Assembly (NCBI GenBank): GCA_022984795.1
Contig: JALIHJ010000007.1
Location: 269,816-333,815 of the forward strand
DNA: 64,000 bases
Source of the DNA: Fabrea salina
Lineage: Eukaryota > Ciliophora > Heterotrichea > Heterotrichida > Fabreidae
Direction of reading: 5' to 3'
Of the stretch, positions 8,133-17,143 are shown in pieces. Every line of letters begins with the position of its first letter. Within the stretch, counting starts at the first letter, position 1. The notes under the pieces were generated by a model. The model was not told the origin of the DNA and made no database searches. It saw only the letters and a program-made list of their open reading frames with translations. Made by a program: the position numbers and the translations under genes.

Positions 8133-9569
8133 ATGTCCCATTTAACAAATTACTCCTTGGAAAGAACCATCGGTTCAGGAACTTTTGGTAAAGTCCGACT
8201 TGCTGTGCACAAAGCAACTCAGCTGAAAGTTGCTGTAAAGATTCTAAGTCGTCGCAAAGTCAGATCAGAAGACCTAATCAGTAGGAGCAAACGAGCATGC
8301 AAATTCCTCAAAACGTTCAGAAATCCCCACATAATTCGCCTTTACGAAGTCATAGAATCCAGTACTCACTACTACGTAGTCATGGAGTACGTGCCTAATG
8401 GAGACCTTTACTCGCTTATCGAGAAGAAAGGCCGTCTTTCGGAACCAGAAGCGAGAAGTTACTTCCAACAACTCATAGCAGCTGTGAAGTACTGCCACAA
8501 ACGCAAAGTGATTCACAGAGACATTAAGCCCGAAAACTTACTTTTAGACCAGAATTACAAACTTAAGCTAGGGGACTTTGGGCTTAGTGGAGTTTCCAAA
8601 GACGGAGAGTTCATGAGAACTGCTTGTGGATCTCCCAATTACGCTGCTCCAGAAGTTATTTCTGGCACTCCTTACTGCGGCCAAGAAGCAGACGTTTGGA
8701 GTTGTGGAGTTATGCTGTTTGCTTTGTTAGCTGGTTATCTTCCCTTTGACGAAAACAACCTTAGCACGCTCTTCAAAAAGATCAAAGCTGCTAAGTTCAA
8801 GGTGCCTTACGACATTTCCAGACAAAGCAAAGACCTTTTGCACCGGATGCTGAACCCTGACCCAGTTGCTAGAATCAGTATTGAAGAAATAATGGCACAT
8901 CCTTGGTTCAAACCTGAGTTTCCTAGTTACTTAAGTAGTGACTTTTCTGAGATCAAAAAACTCGGCTGGAGCATGCACCCAAGCATAGACCAAGAAGTTT
9001 TTGAAAAGACTCTGGAGATCACTGGCTTCAAAGACTTAAATGTTTCCCACTCAGTCTTGAGAAGCAGAATCGCAGACAGAAAGCAAGATACTTTTTCTGT
9101 TGCTTACGAGTTACTTTTCGACCAACAAATCAATCGTTTGCTTGCTGAGTTCAAAAGCTCCCCTGGGCGTCCTCAGCTGCTGTCTCGTTTCAACAGCTTC
9201 CACAAAAAAGTTAACCGCAAAAAACTAAGTGACCTTGAGTTTGACTCCACTGACGAAGAAGAGGTTTCTTACAGCCACCCTACCGACTGGGTGTGTGGAG
9301 TTCCTTGTTTCTCAGGCCCCAGGAAGTTAGCTCTTAACTTGTACAACGCACTGATAACTTCGGACTTGCTGTGGAAAAACTTAGAACAAATGAAGTTAAA
9401 AGTAAAAAACAAACTTAGCACAGTCAAGTTCGTAATAACTGTTTATTCCTGTCAAGAAGCATACACGCTTGACTTCTGTCTTAAGAAAGGAAACCCTATC
9501 GAGTTTTTCGAGATTTGTTTCACTCTACGCCAAAGCATGCCTAAAGTACTAGAGACTCTCAGTTACTAA
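8133..9569 (+). CDS. SNF1/AMPK alpha-like protein kinase, copy 1
   Basis: 478 aa. The kinase domain fills residues ~8-265: Gly loop GSGTFGKV, AVKIL, IHRDIKPENLLL, DFGLSG and the T-loop RTACGSPNYAAPEV, with the LKB1-type phospho-Thr before CGSPNYAAPE, diagnostic of SNF1/AMPK/SnRK1. It continues into an autoinhibitory/UBA-like region (EVFEKTLEITGFKDL…). The C-terminal ~100 residues start at TDWVCGVPC and resemble the AMPK alpha regulatory domain. The expected role is energy-stress signalling as the catalytic subunit of a heterotrimer. A paralogue lies at 41742-43226. Convergent with the next gene, 9 bp apart. Confidence 0.9.
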   Translation: MSHLTNYSLERTIGSGTFGKVRLAVHKATQLKVAVKILSRRKVRSEDLISRSKRACKFLKTFRNPHIIRLYEVIESSTHYYVVMEYVPNGDLYSLIEKKGRLSEPEARSYFQQLIAAVKYCHKRKVIHRDIKPENLLLDQNYKLKLGDFGLSGVSKDGEFMRTACGSPNYAAPEVISGTPYCGQEADVWSCGVMLFALLAGYLPFDENNLSTLFKKIKAAKFKVPYDISRQSKDLLHRMLNPDPVARISIEEIMAHPWFKPEFPSYLSSDFSEIKKLGWSMHPSIDQEVFEKTLEITGFKDLNVSHSVLRSRIADRKQDTFSVAYELLFDQQINRLLAEFKSSPGRPQLLSRFNSFHKKVNRKKLSDLEFDSTDEEEVSYSHPTDWVCGVPCFSGPRKLALNLYNALITSDLLWKNLEQMKLKVKNKLSTVKFVITVYSCQEAYTLDFCLKKGNPIEFFEICFTLRQSMPKVLETLSY

Positions 9570-9578
9570 TAATTAATC

Positions 9579-10820
9579 TTACATGGAATGTACATTGGTT
9601 TCTTGAGAAGAAGGCCTGTTGAAGTAGGTCTTTCTCTGCAAAGAGTTTTGGTAAGAAATACAGGAATTTTGCCTTGGAGGCTGGAAGTGAGAACTGTCCA
9701 TTGCAGTTGAAAGCTTCGAGTAAGGAGAGTAGTCTTCTTTCGTCTCACGCAGGTTCTCTTCGGTGCTTTTGTAGGAAGTAAGTACTTTTCCTTCTAAAGA
9801 AGAATTTAAGTCGCTAAAAAAGGGGTGTCTCAAGGCCTCTTGCGGAGTAACTCTGTGTTTGGGATCGTAAACTAGCATCTTTTCTAAGAGGTCCAAAAAG
9901 CTCTTGAACTCAAAGGGGTCTTCTACCCAACTAGAGTTCTTTTCAATCAACTCAGCTACAGAGTTGTGCTTGGGAGTATTTACAGTCAGCAGTTGAAAAT
10001 TGCGCAGGTCAAAAATCTGAAAAGCTTTAAGACTCTTTTTGATCATGCTGTGAGGCGGAGTGCCTTTCAGTTCTACTATTTTGGCAAGTTGGTCTGAAGA
10101 GTCCGTTCCGTAAAACAAAGGACGCCCAGTGTGGAGCTCTGCAAGGATACAACCTACACTCCAAATGTCCACAGCTGAGTCGTAAGGCAGTTCCAGCAAA
10201 ACTTCAGGGGCTCGGTAGTACCTGCTTTGCACATACCTGCAGAGTCTTTCAGTGGCTTTGGAGGAACTTCCGAAGTCTATGAGTTTGATTCCAGCCATGC
10301 CTGGGTTCTTCAGCATAATGTTTTCAGGCTTCAAGTCGCAGTGAATGAGTCCTGGGACTTCCAAAAGCGAAAGTGCCATTAGTAACTGCCAGCCAAACAT
10401 CTTGACACAAGCTAAACTAAGGCCTTTGTGTCCAGTTTCCCGCAAAACTTGGTAAAGGTTCTTGCTAAGGTACTCCATAACGATGCAAATGCGTCCTTGC
10501 CATTCAAAGTGGTCCAGGATCTTCACTACAAAGCCGTTTTCAAGTGCCTGAAGTTCCTTTAAAGACTGGATTTCTCTTTTGGCGTTGCGCTGCAAAGAGG
10601 ACTTGCTGATTTTAATAGCAACTGTTTCCTTGGAGTGTTTGTCCCAAGCTTCAAACACCTTCCCAAAAGCCCCTTTACCTAAAGACCGCTTTATTAAGTA
10701 CCTGTTCTGCAGTAAGGTGTTTTGGTCCACTGGGGCTCTTGGGGAGAAAACCACTGAGTCCGAGCTCTCACTTTCGCTACTGGAGGATTCGTGGCTCATC
10801 TTTCTTGGTAGGTTCAACAT
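9579..10820 (-). CDS. DYRK/HIPK-type CMGC protein kinase
   Basis: 413 aa. The short N-terminus is Ser/acidic. The kinase domain (~40-345) has GKGAFGKV, AIKI, IHCDLKPENIML, DFGSSS and the activation loop RYVQSRYYRAPEVLL, with the YxQSRYYR pattern of DYRK/HIPK kinases. The C-terminal ~70 residues are Ser/Tyr/Gln rich and probably disordered. It lacks the DH box seen in the other DYRK-like kinase of this window. Family: autophosphorylated Tyr/Ser/Thr kinases in growth and differentiation. The start is preceded by GTTATAATG. Confidence 0.85.
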   Translation of the reverse strand: MLNLPRKMSHESSSSESESSDSVVFSPRAPVDQNTLLQNRYLIKRSLGKGAFGKVFEAWDKHSKETVAIKISKSSLQRNAKREIQSLKELQALENGFVVKILDHFEWQGRICIVMEYLSKNLYQVLRETGHKGLSLACVKMFGWQLLMALSLLEVPGLIHCDLKPENIMLKNPGMAGIKLIDFGSSSKATERLCRYVQSRYYRAPEVLLELPYDSAVDIWSVGCILAELHTGRPLFYGTDSSDQLAKIVELKGTPPHSMIKKSLKAFQIFDLRNFQLLTVNTPKHNSVAELIEKNSSWVEDPFEFKSFLDLLEKMLVYDPKHRVTPQEALRHPFFSDLNSSLEGKVLTSYKSTEENLRETKEDYSPYSKLSTAMDSSHFQPPRQNSCISYQNSLQRKTYFNRPSSQETNVHSM

Positions 10821-10897
10821 TATAACTATATGATTATAAACCCTAACTAATGACTTGACAAAACATTTATTTAGAGAAAGCTAGAAAAACCTAAGTT

Positions 10898-10970
10898 GCC
10901 TCCTTAGCTCAGTTGGCAGAGCATGCGCTTAGTAAGCGTAAGGTCAGTGGTTCGATCCCGCTAGGGGGCT
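10898..10970 (+). tRNA. tRNA-Thr (AGU)
   Basis: 73-nt cloverleaf: acceptor GCCTCCT/AGGGGGC with one G-T pair, D-arm GCTC…GAGC, anticodon stem TGCGC/GCGTA with loop TTAGTAA giving anticodon AGT, and T-arm AGTGG-TTCGATC-CCGCT. The B box GGTTCGATCCC is at 10949-10959. The discriminator is T, as in other eukaryotic tRNA-Thr. No intron. Confidence 0.95.
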
Positions 10971-10971
10971 G

Positions 10972-10976
10972 TTTTT
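10972..10976 (+). terminator. Pol III terminator
   Basis: Run of five T one base after the tRNA-Thr, the usual RNA polymerase III stop. Confidence 0.75.
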
Positions 10977-10990
10977 AGCATTACTTACTT

Positions 10991-12010
10991 TTACTCAAAA
11001 AGCTCTGCACAGGTTTCAGTGTTGTAAGCACCTCTTGCTAAATACTCCAAGTAGCCTTTTTCGAAGTCCCTTAGTCTCAAAAGTCCCATTCCTAGCATGT
11101 CAACAGAATCGTGTGACTCGGTGTAGAGTGCCAAGCACCAAACCCCCCAGAAGTAGTTAACTGCTATTAGCAAGCACTTTACTTCCACCCACATGCTAGG
11201 GCCTTCTTGGTAGCCTTTGACGTAGTCTGCGACTAACTTATCGCTAGCACTAAAACTCGGGTCATACTCAAAGAAAGGGTATTCTGGGTAGTTGTAGTCA
11301 TACTTAAGGTCTTCCAGAAGCATTGCTATGTCAAACCCTCTAAAAGCGTAGTCTGAGTAGTCGTAGTCTATCAAGCAAACTTGATCTTCGGCTTCTTTGT
11401 ACAGAATGTTTAAGTAAGAAGTGTCAAGGTGGGAAAACACCACTGGCGAAGAGCAAGGCTGGAGCTTCAAAAAGTTCTCTAAGTGTTCAGGTTCTAAGAA
11501 CTTCAGGGCTTCTCGGATCTCTTCAGACCGCGAGTGGCTGCTGCTAAGGTTGGCAAGTGCTTTTTCTCGCCACTGCTTAGCAAGTTTAGAAGGAGCTGAC
11601 TCTGAGTTGCTTAAAACTCCACTCATGTCAATACTGTGGAAATTCTTGACCACAGTCCCAATTTTGTAAGCAAAGTGTTCACTAAAGAGTTCCTCCCTAG
11701 CAATGTTTCTTGTGTTTTCAAGGAACTCCTCTATTCTTTCAAAGGGGGTTTCCTTATAGATCTTAGGAGCTAAGTTTTGGAATGACAACTCCCTAAACAC
11801 CCTAGAAGTTTTTTCTAAGTCAATCACAGACTCAGAACCAAAAACTCTGTAAATCACCCTTTTGGGAACAACATGTTGTTCAGTTTCTAACAAGTACACG
11901 TAGTTAGAACTCCCTACAAGCCTCCTCAGCCTGCAAGAACTTCTTTGAACTGAACTCCAAGACTCCAAACTTTCCTTGCAAAGCTCCAAGGCTTTAGTTA
12001 GCTCTTCCAT
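10991..12010 (-). CDS. choline/ethanolamine kinase
   Basis: 339 aa. The family phosphorylates choline or ethanolamine with ATP, the first step of the Kennedy pathway for phospholipids, in the cytosol. The C-terminal half carries the catalytic elements: SHLDTSYLNIL (~residues 193-203), corresponding to the HxD…N Brenner motif, and LIDYDYSDYAFRGFDIA (~213-229), the choline-kinase DYE/RGFDI motif. The Brenner motif reads H-L-D where the family usually has H-N-D. A PKIYKETPFERIEEFLE stretch matches the family's FGRVE-type region. The start codon is only 10 bp from the divergent MAPKKK start. Confidence 0.85.
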   Translation of the reverse strand: MEELTKALELCKESLESWSSVQRSSCRLRRLVGSSNYVYLLETEQHVVPKRVIYRVFGSESVIDLEKTSRVFRELSFQNLAPKIYKETPFERIEEFLENTRNIAREELFSEHFAYKIGTVVKNFHSIDMSGVLSNSESAPSKLAKQWREKALANLSSSHSRSEEIREALKFLEPEHLENFLKLQPCSSPVVFSHLDTSYLNILYKEAEDQVCLIDYDYSDYAFRGFDIAMLLEDLKYDYNYPEYPFFEYDPSFSASDKLVADYVKGYQEGPSMWVEVKCLLIAVNYFWGVWCLALYTESHDSVDMLGMGLLRLRDFEKGYLEYLARGAYNTETCAELFE

Positions 12011-12020
12011 TTATAATACA
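12011..12020. promoter_or_regulatory. 10-bp divergent promoter gap
   Basis: Only TTATAATACA separates the choline-kinase and MAPKKK start codons. It contains TATAA on the minus strand directly before the ATG. Core promoter signals must lie here or inside the opposing coding regions. Confidence 0.5.
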
Positions 12021-13007
12021 ATGAGTTCAGAAATTCCTTCGTTCACTAGCCTTGAAAAACGACTTTCTAGGAAGACCTCGACTGCCAGTACTTCTTTAGA
12101 CGCTTCGCCTGAGCTTTCAAGAGAGGAAAACGGAATGACTCTTTCTTTAGGCCACAATCCCTTGGGACCCCGAACAAGGCCTTACCAAGGCACCTGGGAC
12201 ATAATAATTGACACTCCCATTGGCCAAGGAGCCTACGGCCAGGTTTTCCGTGCCTTGAACAGAAACACAGGCAGGTTCCTTGCTGTGAAAACTATCCAAA
12301 TTGACTTGTCGAAAGATAACTGGCAAGATAAACTCAGCACCCTTGAAAGAGAAATAGCACTGCTACGCAGTTTCGAGCACCCGCATATAGTTAAGTACTT
12401 AGACAGCGAAAGGGAACAACAGGGCTTTGTGCATATTTACTTGGAGTATATGCCTGGTGGGTCCTTGTCCACTATGCTCAAGCAATACGGTTCCTTTCCG
12501 GAAAACTTAATATCCAAGTTCACCAAGCAAATTCTTCTAGGACTGCACTACTTGCACGTGCATGGAGTGGTCCACAGGGACTTGAAGGGCGGCAACATAC
12601 TTGCGTCAGCTGACGGCACTGTGAAAATAGCTGACTTTGGGGCTTCCAAGTACATTAAAGGGTTGCCTCTGATTTCAAACAACTCGGAACTCTGCAAGTC
12701 AATTAAGGGGTCCTTGTTTTGGATGGCTCCAGAAGTGCTTCGGGAAGAGGGCTACGGAAGGAAAGTAGACATTTGGTCTTTAGGATGCGTGGTAGTTGAA
12801 ATGGCTACAGGAACTCACCCTTGGGCAGGCGTGAAGACCTACTATGAACTTTGCTCTGCAATGGCTCAGGGTAAGACTCCTGAGGTGCCTCAGCACTTGT
12901 CGCTTGACTGCCAGAACTTCTTGGCAGTTTGCTTGCAGCAGGACAAAAAACTCAGGCCTACTACTGGGGTTCTACTAAAACACCCCTTTGTTTCTAAAAT
13001 AGCTTAA
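12021..13007 (+). CDS. STE11/MEKK-type MAP kinase kinase kinase
   Basis: 328 aa. The start is the ATG at 12021 (MSSEIPSF…); the frame is open further upstream but without a better ATG. A Ser-rich N-terminus of ~60 residues is followed by a kinase domain filling the rest: GQGAYGQV, AVKTIQ, VHRDLKGGNIL (the KGxN form typical of STE kinases), ADFGASK, and the activation segment KGSLFWMAPEV typical of MEKK/ANP kinases. Expected to head a MAP-kinase cascade. No regulatory domain is visible. Convergent with PIN4, 9 bp apart. Confidence 0.88.
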   Translation: MSSEIPSFTSLEKRLSRKTSTASTSLDASPELSREENGMTLSLGHNPLGPRTRPYQGTWDIIIDTPIGQGAYGQVFRALNRNTGRFLAVKTIQIDLSKDNWQDKLSTLEREIALLRSFEHPHIVKYLDSEREQQGFVHIYLEYMPGGSLSTMLKQYGSFPENLISKFTKQILLGLHYLHVHGVVHRDLKGGNILASADGTVKIADFGASKYIKGLPLISNNSELCKSIKGSLFWMAPEVLREEGYGRKVDIWSLGCVVVEMATGTHPWAGVKTYYELCSAMAQGKTPEVPQHLSLDCQNFLAVCLQQDKKLRPTTGVLLKHPFVSKIA

Positions 13008-13016
13008 GTTATGTAA

Positions 13017-13394
13017 TTAAGCTCTTCTGTTTTCGACAAGAACTATGTGGTACCCCTCTGAAGTTCTGAAGGGCGCACTCATAGTTCCAGGTTCTGTGCT
13101 AAAAGCTACTTCTTGGAAAGCACCTATCATCCTTCCTCGGGGGAACCACCCCAAGTCGCCTCCTCTTCGAGCAGTTGAACACTCTGAGTACTGTTCAGCA
13201 ATCCTTGCGAACTCGTTTGCAGGGGGTCTGTCTCCGAACTGTTGTTGGAGTTGGTTGTAGGCTTCCATGGCTTTACTGTGCTTCTCACAAAGGATGTGTC
13301 TTGCTTTAACGTGGTTGGCAGCTTTGAGTTTGCCAGACTTCTTTTCTTCTTCAGGTTGTTTTCCAGATTTGCCTCCTTTTTTACCCTTGGGCAT
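13017..13394 (-). CDS. PIN4: parvulin-type peptidyl-prolyl isomerase (Par14/PIN4)
   Basis: 125 aa, the usual PIN4 length. A Lys/Gly-rich N-terminal tail (MPKGKKGGKSGK), as in Par14 where it binds DNA/pre-ribosomes, precedes a single parvulin domain: KARHILCEK, FARIAEQYSECSTARRGGDLGWFPRG, VAFSTEPGTMSAPFRTSEGYHIVLV. There is no WW domain, so it is PIN4 rather than PIN1/Ess1. Role: cis-trans isomerisation of prolyl bonds, linked to ribosome biogenesis. The family match is strong over the full length. Confidence 0.93.
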   Translation of the reverse strand: MPKGKKGGKSGKQPEEEKKSGKLKAANHVKARHILCEKHSKAMEAYNQLQQQFGDRPPANEFARIAEQYSECSTARRGGDLGWFPRGRMIGAFQEVAFSTEPGTMSAPFRTSEGYHIVLVENRRA

Positions 13395-13414
13395 TATGTA
13401 TTAATTTACTTAGC

Positions 13415-14758
13415 CTATTTTCCTCTGCCTCTGCCTTTCTTCTTTTTGCGGTTTTTAGGGTTGGGAGTTTTGTTTTCTTCAGGTTTGGTTTTTTCGGACT
13501 GGGCTTTTTCGGACTGGGTTTCTTCGGACTGGGTTTCCTCAGTTTGGAACTCTTCAGTTTTGGTTTCTTCGTAACTTTCAGCTTCTTCTACTTGGCGTTT
13601 GAGTTCTTCGTTTTGTTCAGTGAGTTCTCGGAGTTCTTTTTCAAGTTGGTTTTTTTGTTCTTTAGAGGTTTCTTCTTTTTCCTTGAGTTGTTGGATGCTT
13701 TTTTTCATCTGGTCAATGAGTTCTTGGTTTTGAGAAGTTATGTTTTCTATTTCGTTTTCAGATTGTTGGATTTCTCCTTTAAGAAGCTGTTCTCCTTGTT
13801 CCAGGGCTTCGAGGCTTTTTTCTTGGATTTCTTGTTCGAGTTCTTGTAGTTTGTCTTGTTTTTTCTGGACTTTTAAGGCGAGTTCTGAAGTGTCTTTTTC
13901 TAGACTTTCCTCGTCAGAGCTTCCAATTTCAGACTTGAGGTTTTCGATTTGGGCTTTTAGTTGTTGTTTTTGGGTTTTGAGTTTTTCAAGTTGGGTTTCA
14001 AAGCCTTCTTTTTGGACTTTTAGTTCTTCCCAAACACTGGGGTAGTTTTGGGCTTCAAATTCTCTTAGAACGACATTAGAAGAGACCAGTTTTTCTTCTA
14101 AACGCAAGTTTTTTTCTTTGAGTTCTTCTAGTTTGCTTTCCATTTCTTCGAAGTTTTCGGCTGTTTGGATCATTTCTAGTTCTTCTGCTAGTTGCTTGAC
14201 TTCGTGTTTTTTATGGCTTTTGGAGTGCTTTAAGTCTCTATGGAGTTCTTTAAGCTTTTCAAGGGTTTCTTGAGGGTTGTCTTTTTGGATGTTTTCATTG
14301 AGTTGTTTGAAATTCTCAAGAGCAGACTGGTTTTTTTCTTCGAGGTCCTTTAATTCCTCTTTTTTGTCTTCCAAGCTTTTGTTCTTTGACTGGATTTTTT
14401 CAGAAATGAGTTTATAGTGGTCTTCACTCGCTTGGATTTCTTTGAGTGTGTTGTCTACTCTTTCTTTGAAATCTTTAATCTTTAATTCTGTCTCAGCCGT
14501 TCCGTTTTCTTTCGAGTTCAAACTCACTGTAAGCGAGTTAAGCAAGTCTTGGGCGTCTTTAAGTTCCATAAGGAGTCTTTCGTTCTCTGATTGGGCTTCT
14601 TTTATGTCCTCAGAATTCAAGTCTTCTTCGGAATTCCTCTCTGCAATCTTTAATGAATTTATTTCAGTTTGCAGTTCGTTGCGTGCTTTCTGGAGGTCTT
14701 TGATCTCGTCCACGTAACTTTTGAACTCAGGGTCGTTGGTACTAGCTCCGCATCCCAT
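13415..14758 (-). CDS. lipid-anchored coiled-coil protein
   Basis: 447 aa. It begins MGCGAS: Gly2 for N-myristoylation and Cys3 for palmitoylation, so membrane attachment is likely. From residue ~15 to ~395 it is almost continuous coiled coil (E/K/Q/L heptads, no Pro). The tail has a short degenerate repeat (TQSEE/AQSEK units) and ends in a very basic NRKKKKGRGRGK. No enzymatic motif and no named family. It may link membrane (pellicle or ciliary) to filaments; that is inference. Stop is TAG. Confidence 0.75.
   Translation of the reverse strand: MGCGASTNDPEFKSYVDEIKDLQKARNELQTEINSLKIAERNSEEDLNSEDIKEAQSENERLLMELKDAQDLLNSLTVSLNSKENGTAETELKIKDFKERVDNTLKEIQASEDHYKLISEKIQSKNKSLEDKKEELKDLEEKNQSALENFKQLNENIQKDNPQETLEKLKELHRDLKHSKSHKKHEVKQLAEELEMIQTAENFEEMESKLEELKEKNLRLEEKLVSSNVVLREFEAQNYPSVWEELKVQKEGFETQLEKLKTQKQQLKAQIENLKSEIGSSDEESLEKDTSELALKVQKKQDKLQELEQEIQEKSLEALEQGEQLLKGEIQQSENEIENITSQNQELIDQMKKSIQQLKEKEETSKEQKNQLEKELRELTEQNEELKRQVEEAESYEETKTEEFQTEETQSEETQSEKAQSEKTKPEENKTPNPKNRKKKKGRGRGK
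13491..13535 (-). repeat. three 15-bp coding tandem repeats
   Basis: Units TTTTCGGACTGGGCT / TTTTCGGACTGGGTT / TCTTCGGACTGGGTT on the plus strand, with a fourth degraded copy at 13536-13550. They encode the TQSEE/AQSEK-type pentapeptides in the tail of the coiled-coil protein. Confidence 0.85.
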
Positions 14759-14767
14759 TTTAGATTA

Positions 14768-17137
14768 TTAATGGTGGCCTAAAAGCCCAAAAGAACTTGG
14801 TTGCTTTGACTCAAACCAACTAACTACAGTCGAAGTGTCAGCTACACTAAAGGGACCTAAAGGCAGCACTCCAAGTCTAACTGCTGCTCGTAGGAAAGCG
14901 TACTGACTCACTCCTGTGGCAAAATTGGACAGTGACACTACTTCTTTGTAGATAGTTTCATAGTGAGTGTGCTCAAGCCCAGGAACTAACCACTCAAGTA
15001 TTTGGTAGATTTTCTGACGTGTGAGTTCGCCTTTTTTCTGAATGAACTGAGCTAGCATTGCTGTTTCTAGAGTCTGTTTGCTTTGGAACACACTAGCTAT
15101 GCTTGAAAAAAGCTCAGATACTGTGAGGCTGTAAGGCTGGCAGTCAAGTGAACTCAAAAAGACTTGTCTTAAAAGTCCTCTTTTGGCAGGATCGAGTTCT
15201 AGGTAAGCTTGAGACACCTCTGCTGAGGTCACTAAAAGCTGCAAATAATTCTTGACTGCAAACTTGTACTGGGCTTCGCTGATTGTTCCTGAGTTTTGTG
15301 TGTCAAGCATTTCGAAAAACTCGTGTTTTTCTTGGTTTAGCTTAGTTAGCTTGAGGGATATTCTGAGTCCAATGTACTTAGACACCTTCATTGACTGTTT
15401 TTTAAGCATCTTCATAAGTAGCCTTCCGCTTTTAGGGTCTGTTTGGAACTGAGTTTCAATTATAGGAATTAAGTCTGCTAAGTCAATAGTTCCTCCGTCT
15501 TGAGTTTGGTCTTGGAAGTTTACGTAGTGCTTGACTTGGTCCCAGAGTTTCACTATAAACAAAGAAAGCAAAAAGGGCACTGGTTCGGAATGGTAGACCT
15601 GCAGTAGTCTGCAAACTAACGTCCCAAGTGGGTTGTTTTGTCTGGTTAGGGTGTTTAATGTTTGGATCAAGTCAGCAGTGAACCTTGTGCAAGAACCTTT
15701 TTCAGGGAACTTAACAGTGGTGTAGTTCAAGAAGTAGTTGGGGAACTCACAAGGCTTGTTGCCAGCCCTTAGGTCTTCTAAGTCTTTGAAGTGCTTGCTC
15801 TCCATAAGGTCTCTGAAGAACTCAAGGAGCTGAGTTGTGGTGAAGATCTGGCCTGTAGTTTGGTGTCTGTACCTTTCTAAAGACATGTTTCGGTCAGGCT
15901 TTTCTGAAGCAACTACTTCTTTGGCTGAGTAGTAGTCCAGTTCTTCTTTGAGTTTTTTAGTTGAAATGATTCTAGAAGGGTCAAACGAGACAGCTGTTTT
16001 CAAAGAGCCTACTGAGGTGTTGACTCTGGAGTTTGAAGCAAAACTGGGTTCGGGTTTTTGGTGTTTTTTCCACCTTTTAAAAGCTTCTTTGGTTTTAAAC
16101 CTAAAGACAAGGGTGGTCTTCACACTCAATGCTCTAAGTAGCACATATTTGATTTTGCTTTGTGACTGGTTTTTGGCTTCTTTAAGGTCAATAGTTTTAT
16201 CAGAGTCTTGTTGAAGAGCAGTTAAGTTTTGTCTGATGAAGTTAACTTCTTTTTCCCAGTCTTTAAGTTTTTTTTGGTCAACTAAGTTCCTTTCGTGTTC
16301 TTGTTCAAGTTCTTTCACTTGTTGTTCGAACTTTTCGATTTGGGCTTCTAAAACTTGTTTTTCTTTAAGCTGTTCTTTTAGGTAGGAGTTTTCTTTCCTG
16401 AGACTTTGGAGTTCTTGGGAGTAGCTTGCTTGCTGTTTTTGGGTTTTGCTGAGTTCTTGTAAAGCGTTGTACTCACTTGACGGAATCACTTTTAAAGACT
16501 CCTTGCAGAGAATGATTTCTTGGAGTTCTTCAAAAAGAGTCATTTGCTTCCTCATCAACAAAGGACCGTAGTCAGAGACCTCAGTGGCAATTAAGCCCTT
16601 TGCGCACTCTAACAAGTTGCAGTGTGGGTTGTAGTCTACAAGTACTTTGGAAGTTTGTCTCAAAAGGTGGTTGAATCCAAAGTTTAGCTTTTTCTGGAAG
16701 TTTTTTTGGTTTTGCAGAGTGCTGTTTAAGTCTGAGTTTTTTTGGATTTTGCTTTCTAAGTTGAGTATTTTTTGTTTCTGGTCAGATACTACTTTTTCGA
16801 GTTGCTCTATTTTTTGTTTGGACTTTTGAATTTCTTCTTCGAAAGACTCTTTGCTTCCTTGTAGTTTAGTTTCTAGCTCCAGTGTAGAGTTAACTACTGC
16901 TTGAGTGTAACCTTGGAGTTTGTCAAACAGACTCCCAAAATCTTGGTTGGGTTCTAAAGGAGCATAATCAATTTTTTCAAACACCTGGTTTAATTGACCT
17001 ACAAAGTCAAGGAAAATCTGCGAAAAATTCTCTGACTCACTAGGTTCAGAGTCCCTCACAAAGGACTCTTGGTAAGCCACTGGAATCATGTATTCTTCCA
17101 ACTGGTCTATCAAGGAACTTTTCTTACTGTGGGCCAT
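14768..17137 (-). CDS. large coiled-coil protein with C-terminal EF-hand-like region
   Basis: 789 aa, intronless. Residues ~45-330 are mostly coiled coil. A Trp/Arg/Lys segment (KEAFKRWKKHQ) follows. The C-terminal half is globular and helical, with an EF-hand-like loop (FEMLDTQNSGTISEAQYKF: D-x-Q-x-S-G-T-I-x-E) near residue 645 and a second degenerate one (LELDPAKRGLL). This suggests a Ca2+-responsive cytoskeletal protein. No closer family is recognised. The stop lies 9 bp before the start of the coiled-coil gene downstream and its own start is 6 bp from the gene upstream, so this is a run of tightly packed minus-strand genes. Confidence 0.75.
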   Translation of the reverse strand: MAHSKKSSLIDQLEEYMIPVAYQESFVRDSEPSESENFSQIFLDFVGQLNQVFEKIDYAPLEPNQDFGSLFDKLQGYTQAVVNSTLELETKLQGSKESFEEEIQKSKQKIEQLEKVVSDQKQKILNLESKIQKNSDLNSTLQNQKNFQKKLNFGFNHLLRQTSKVLVDYNPHCNLLECAKGLIATEVSDYGPLLMRKQMTLFEELQEIILCKESLKVIPSSEYNALQELSKTQKQQASYSQELQSLRKENSYLKEQLKEKQVLEAQIEKFEQQVKELEQEHERNLVDQKKLKDWEKEVNFIRQNLTALQQDSDKTIDLKEAKNQSQSKIKYVLLRALSVKTTLVFRFKTKEAFKRWKKHQKPEPSFASNSRVNTSVGSLKTAVSFDPSRIISTKKLKEELDYYSAKEVVASEKPDRNMSLERYRHQTTGQIFTTTQLLEFFRDLMESKHFKDLEDLRAGNKPCEFPNYFLNYTTVKFPEKGSCTRFTADLIQTLNTLTRQNNPLGTLVCRLLQVYHSEPVPFLLSLFIVKLWDQVKHYVNFQDQTQDGGTIDLADLIPIIETQFQTDPKSGRLLMKMLKKQSMKVSKYIGLRISLKLTKLNQEKHEFFEMLDTQNSGTISEAQYKFAVKNYLQLLVTSAEVSQAYLELDPAKRGLLRQVFLSSLDCQPYSLTVSELFSSIASVFQSKQTLETAMLAQFIQKKGELTRQKIYQILEWLVPGLEHTHYETIYKEVVSLSNFATGVSQYAFLRAAVRLGVLPLGPFSVADTSTVVSWFESKQPSSFGLLGHH

Positions 17138-17143
17138 ATTAGA

